DNA of 64,000 bases, taken from Prolixibacter denitrificans (lineage in GTDB: Bacteria > Bacteroidota > Bacteroidia > Bacteroidales > Prolixibacteraceae). Below are positions 61,544 to 64,000 of this stretch, piece after piece. Under the pieces are notes generated by a model, which was not told where the DNA came from, did not search any database, and worked only from the letters and a program-made list of their open reading frames with translations. Where the stretch lies: assembly GCF_003014495.1 (NCBI RefSeq), contig NZ_PYGC01000008.1, positions 62,001 to 126,000 of the forward strand, given 5' to 3'. Every line of letters begins with the position of its first letter. Within the stretch, counting starts at the first letter, position 1. The translations under genes were made by a program, and so were the position numbers.

Positions 61544-62404
61544 TTATCCAAGGTAGGTTTTTAACAACTTGCTGCGAGAGGTGTGTCTCAGGCGGCGGAT
61601 TGCTTTCTCCTTGATCTGGCGAACACGCTCGCGTGTCAAACCGAAACGCTCTCCTATCTCTTCGAGGGTCATTTCCTGACAACCAATTCCGAAGAACATA
61701 CGAATGATATCGGCTTCCCTTTCGGTGAGAGTTGCCAGAGAACGGTCAATTTCCCTTGCCAGCGATTCGTCGATGAGTGAGCGGTCGGCGTTGGGCGAAT
61801 CGTTGTTCACCAAAACGTCGAGCAGACTATTGTCTTCACCGTCAACGAACGGAGCGTCAACTGAAACGTGGCGGCCGGAAACACGCAGTGTGTCGGCTAC
61901 CTTATCAGCCGGAAGATCGAGCTCTTTTGCCAACTCCTCGGGTGAGGGTTTGCGCTGATGTTCCTGTTCAAACTTCGAGAATGCCTTGTTGATTTTGTTC
62001 AGCGAACCAACCTGGTTCAAGGGTAAACGGACAATTCTCGATTGTTCGGCCAGAGCCTGGAGAATAGACTGACGAATCCACCACACCGCATACGAGATGA
62101 ACTTGAATCCTCGTGTTTCGTCGAATTTTTCTGCGGCTTTTATCAATCCCAGGTTACCTTCGTTAATCAAGTCAGGTAAACTTAATCCCTGGTTTTGATA
62201 TTGCTTTGCCACGGAAACTACGAAACGAAGATTGGCTCGTGTCAGTTTCTCGAGTGCTGCCTGGTCGCCTTTTTTAATGCGTTGCGCCAGTTCGACTTCT
62301 TCCTCAACGGTAATGAGTTCTTCTTTACCAATTTCCTGAAGATACTTGTCGAGAGAAGCACTCTCGCGGTTCGTAATAGATTTTGTAATCTTAAGTTGTC
62401 TCAT
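61544..62404 (-). CDS. rpoD: Primary RNA polymerase sigma factor (RpoD/SigA)
   Basis: A 286-residue protein. It is shorter than proteobacterial RpoD because region 1.1 and the non-conserved insert are missing, as is usual in Bacteroidota. Region 1.2 ([16 protein letters not shown]), region 2 ([52 protein letters not shown]), region 3 and region 4 with the helix-turn-helix ([29 protein letters not shown]) are complete. It recognises the TTTG/TAnnTTTG promoters of this phylum. A near-perfect copy of that promoter precedes it. Confidence 0.96.
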   Translation of the reverse strand: MRQLKITKSITNRESASLDKYLQEIGKEELITVEEEVELAQRIKKGDQAALEKLTRANLRFVVSVAKQYQNQGLSLPDLINEGNLGLIKAAEKFDETRGFKFISYAVWWIRQSILQALAEQSRIVRLPLNQVGSLNKINKAFSKFEQEHQRKPSPEELAKELDLPADKVADTLRVSGRHVSVDAPFVDGEDNSLLDVLVNNDSPNADRSLIDESLAREIDRSLATLTEREADIIRMFFGIGCQEMTLEEIGERFGLTRERVRQIKEKAIRRLRHTSRSKLLKTYLG

Positions 62405-62424
62405 GCTCTCCGATTAAAAGTCCG

Positions 62425-62456
62425 CAAATTTACGAAAGAATGAATTGTCATGCAAA
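62425..62456 (-). promoter_or_regulatory. Promoter of the sigma-factor gene
   Basis: On the minus strand TTTG (62456-62453) is followed after 20 bases by TAAATTTG (62432-62425), an exact match to the Bacteroidota consensus, 20 bases before the rpoD ATG. Confidence 0.7.
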
Positions 62457-62496
62457 TTATCAGTCATCAGAATGAAGCGGACTTCGACAATTCAAC

Positions 62497-63960
62497 TTAT
62501 TCTACTCTAAAAACATAGTAGGCCCACTGTCCATTCGGATAGACTCCTTCGATTAGAATCGGACGGCCTTCCTCTGTTTGGTTAAGGGCACGTTTTACAT
62601 CATCAACCGAGGAAACGGGCTTTTTGTTTATCTCAGTAATGATAAATCCTTCTTTTACACCTAAATCTTTTAGTTTGCCTTTGCTCAATTCATCTACCTG
62701 AATTCCACTGTTAAGTTGCAGGCGTTGCATATCCTGATCGGATACCGCACCAAATTTTGCTCCAAGGACTGAGAAGGACTCTTTTAAAATGCTTGTGTCT
62801 CCTCGTGTGTTACGAAGGGTTACCTCGTATTGTTTCAGTTTACCGTCCCTTTTGATGGTTAATGTTACCTTGTCGCCGGGACGACGTTTACCAAGCTGTT
62901 CCATCAATTCCGGGTTGGTATTTACGGTTGTATTATCAATCTTCAGAATTACGTCGCCGGGTTTTATTCCTGCGTGTTTGGCTGCACCGTCATCTGTAAC
63001 GCTGTTTACATAAATACCTTCAATTTTGTCGATGTCGTGCTCTTTGGCCACTTGCGAGGTTACCTTCTGAATGGTTACACCCAGCATAGCACGTTGAACT
63101 TCGCCATATTCCTTCAGGTCACTGACTACTTTTTGGGCAATGGCGGCCGGAACGGCAAATGAATAACCAGAGTAAGAACCGGTGCGTGATGCAATGGCGG
63201 TGTTGATACCTACCAGTTCGCCGCGTGTATTAACCAGGGCGCCTCCGCTGTTACCCGGATTTACAGCTGCATCGGTCTGAATAAACGATTCCAGTGGCAT
63301 TTTACCTGCGTTGATACCGATAGCACGTCCCTTGGCACTGACGATACCGGCAGTAACGGTTGAAGTCAGGTTGAACGGGTTTCCTACAGCTAGTACCCAT
63401 TCGCCTAATTTCAGCGCATCCGAGTTACCCCAGGTGAGGTATGGAAGATTTTTTGCATCGATTTTTACCAGGGCGATATCCGTGTTTGGATCGCGTCCGA
63501 TCACCTTGGCGGGATATTTTTGATCGTCGTTGAGAATGACTTCAATGTTCGATGCATCGTCGATTACATGATTGTTAGTAACGATGTAACCATCGGGACT
63601 GATAATCACACCCGACCCTGACGCACGGGTATACTGGGGTTGCTGTTGCTGGTATTGTCCTCCCCGGTCGCCGAAGAAGAAATCGAAGAAGGGATTTCCA
63701 CTACCGCCTCCATACGCCTGGTTTTTAATCATCGTTTGAATGTGTACCACCGCGTGTACCGATTTTTCAGCAGCGTAAGTCAAATCGGGTACTCCGCCCT
63801 GAGGTGCACTTGGCAAACTGGTTAATTGAACCGGTTGAGAAGGCTCCTGAATGGTTACCACTTTTGTTTTTCCAATTGTTGCAGAATAAACAGCTACCGC
63901 GATAACTGCACCCGCAAAAGCAATGAGTAGATTTGTTGTTACTTTCTTAAACTTATTCAT
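62497..63960 (-). CDS. DegP/HtrA-family periplasmic serine protease
   Basis: A 487-residue protein with an N-terminal membrane or signal segment (about 11-28). The trypsin-like domain has the triad His131 (TNNHVID), Asp161 (NTDIALVKI) and Ser238 (GNSGGAL), preceded by a flexible Gln/Gly-rich loop (about 84-112) of the LA-loop type. Two PDZ domains follow (about 290-385 and 395-487). The family degrades or refolds damaged envelope proteins. The start lies 40 bases from the right edge, so its promoter is only partly in the window. Confidence 0.95.
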   Translation of the reverse strand: MNKFKKVTTNLLIAFAGAVIAVAVYSATIGKTKVVTIQEPSQPVQLTSLPSAPQGGVPDLTYAAEKSVHAVVHIQTMIKNQAYGGGSGNPFFDFFFGDRGGQYQQQQPQYTRASGSGVIISPDGYIVTNNHVIDDASNIEVILNDDQKYPAKVIGRDPNTDIALVKIDAKNLPYLTWGNSDALKLGEWVLAVGNPFNLTSTVTAGIVSAKGRAIGINAGKMPLESFIQTDAAVNPGNSGGALVNTRGELVGINTAIASRTGSYSGYSFAVPAAIAQKVVSDLKEYGEVQRAMLGVTIQKVTSQVAKEHDIDKIEGIYVNSVTDDGAAKHAGIKPGDVILKIDNTTVNTNPELMEQLGKRRPGDKVTLTIKRDGKLKQYEVTLRNTRGDTSILKESFSVLGAKFGAVSDQDMQRLQLNSGIQVDELSKGKLKDLGVKEGFIITEINKKPVSSVDDVKRALNQTEEGRPILIEGVYPNGQWAYYVFRVE

Positions 63961-64000
63961 ACTCCGTATTTTTAGAGATTAACTATATTTTCTGCAGATT

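Overview
The window comes from a Bacteroidota chromosome, most likely a marine or sediment member of the Marinilabiliales/Prolixibacteraceae type (the phylum is well supported, the family is a guess). The reasons are two SusC/SusD pairs, a SusR-like hybrid two-component regulator, a short group-1 sigma factor without region 1.1, weak Shine-Dalgarno sites, and promoters of the Bacteroidota form TTTG-N18-20-TAnnTTTG. No tRNA, rRNA, CRISPR array or prophage was seen.

Layout. Bases 1-9150 hold mixed metabolism and housekeeping genes: the end of a proline-racemase-family gene, a secreted S28/S37-like peptidase, an alanine/sodium symporter, a TlpA-like thioredoxin, a GH2 beta-glucuronidase-like enzyme, a DUF819 membrane protein, polyphosphate kinase 2 and a redoxin. 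Bases 9.3-10.2 kb hold an intact IS200-like REP-associated transposase (RAYT) flanked by its probable REP hairpins. Bases 10.2-27.3 kb are a first polysaccharide utilization locus (PUL 1): GH27 alpha-galactosidase, hybrid two-component regulator, a large unassigned six-hairpin-like protein, SusC, SusD, GH130, an MFS transporter and a second unassigned lipoprotein. Bases 27.4-44.5 kb are a second PUL (PUL 2) for mannosides: GntR repressor, SusC, SusD, a surface lipoprotein, a GH92-like mannosidase, a sialate O-acetylesterase-like esterase, a DUF5005/DUF4185-like propeller lipoprotein, a mannose-6-phosphate-isomerase-like protein, a ROK kinase and an FHS-type sugar transporter. Bases 44.6-52.2 kb encode a LytTR/LytS two-component system and an RND efflux operon. 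Bases 52.4-64 kb are core genes: ovothiol synthase OvoA, aspartate aminotransferase, an ABM-like protein, a HAD phosphatase, an EEP-family lipoprotein, UvrB, the primary sigma factor and a DegP/HtrA protease.

How it works together. In PUL 2 the logic is readable: outer-membrane uptake by SusC/D, release of mannose by GH92, import by the FHS-type permease, then phosphorylation (ROK) and isomerization (ManA-like) to fructose-6-phosphate. It is probably repressed by the GntR protein at TTGTATGAACAA-like sites. In PUL 1 a cytoplasmic GH130 and an MFS permease suggest import and phosphorolysis of a mannoside-type disaccharide, but two enzymes there belong to no family I can name.

The most notable structure is a roughly 60-base direct repeat (49 bases identical), containing a strong terminator, at 27262-27324 and 44533-44594. 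It brackets PUL 2 exactly. The copy at 27.3 kb even carries what looks like the last codon and stop of the lytTR gene now lying 17.3 kb away. This suggests PUL 2 was inserted between PUL 1 and lytTR.
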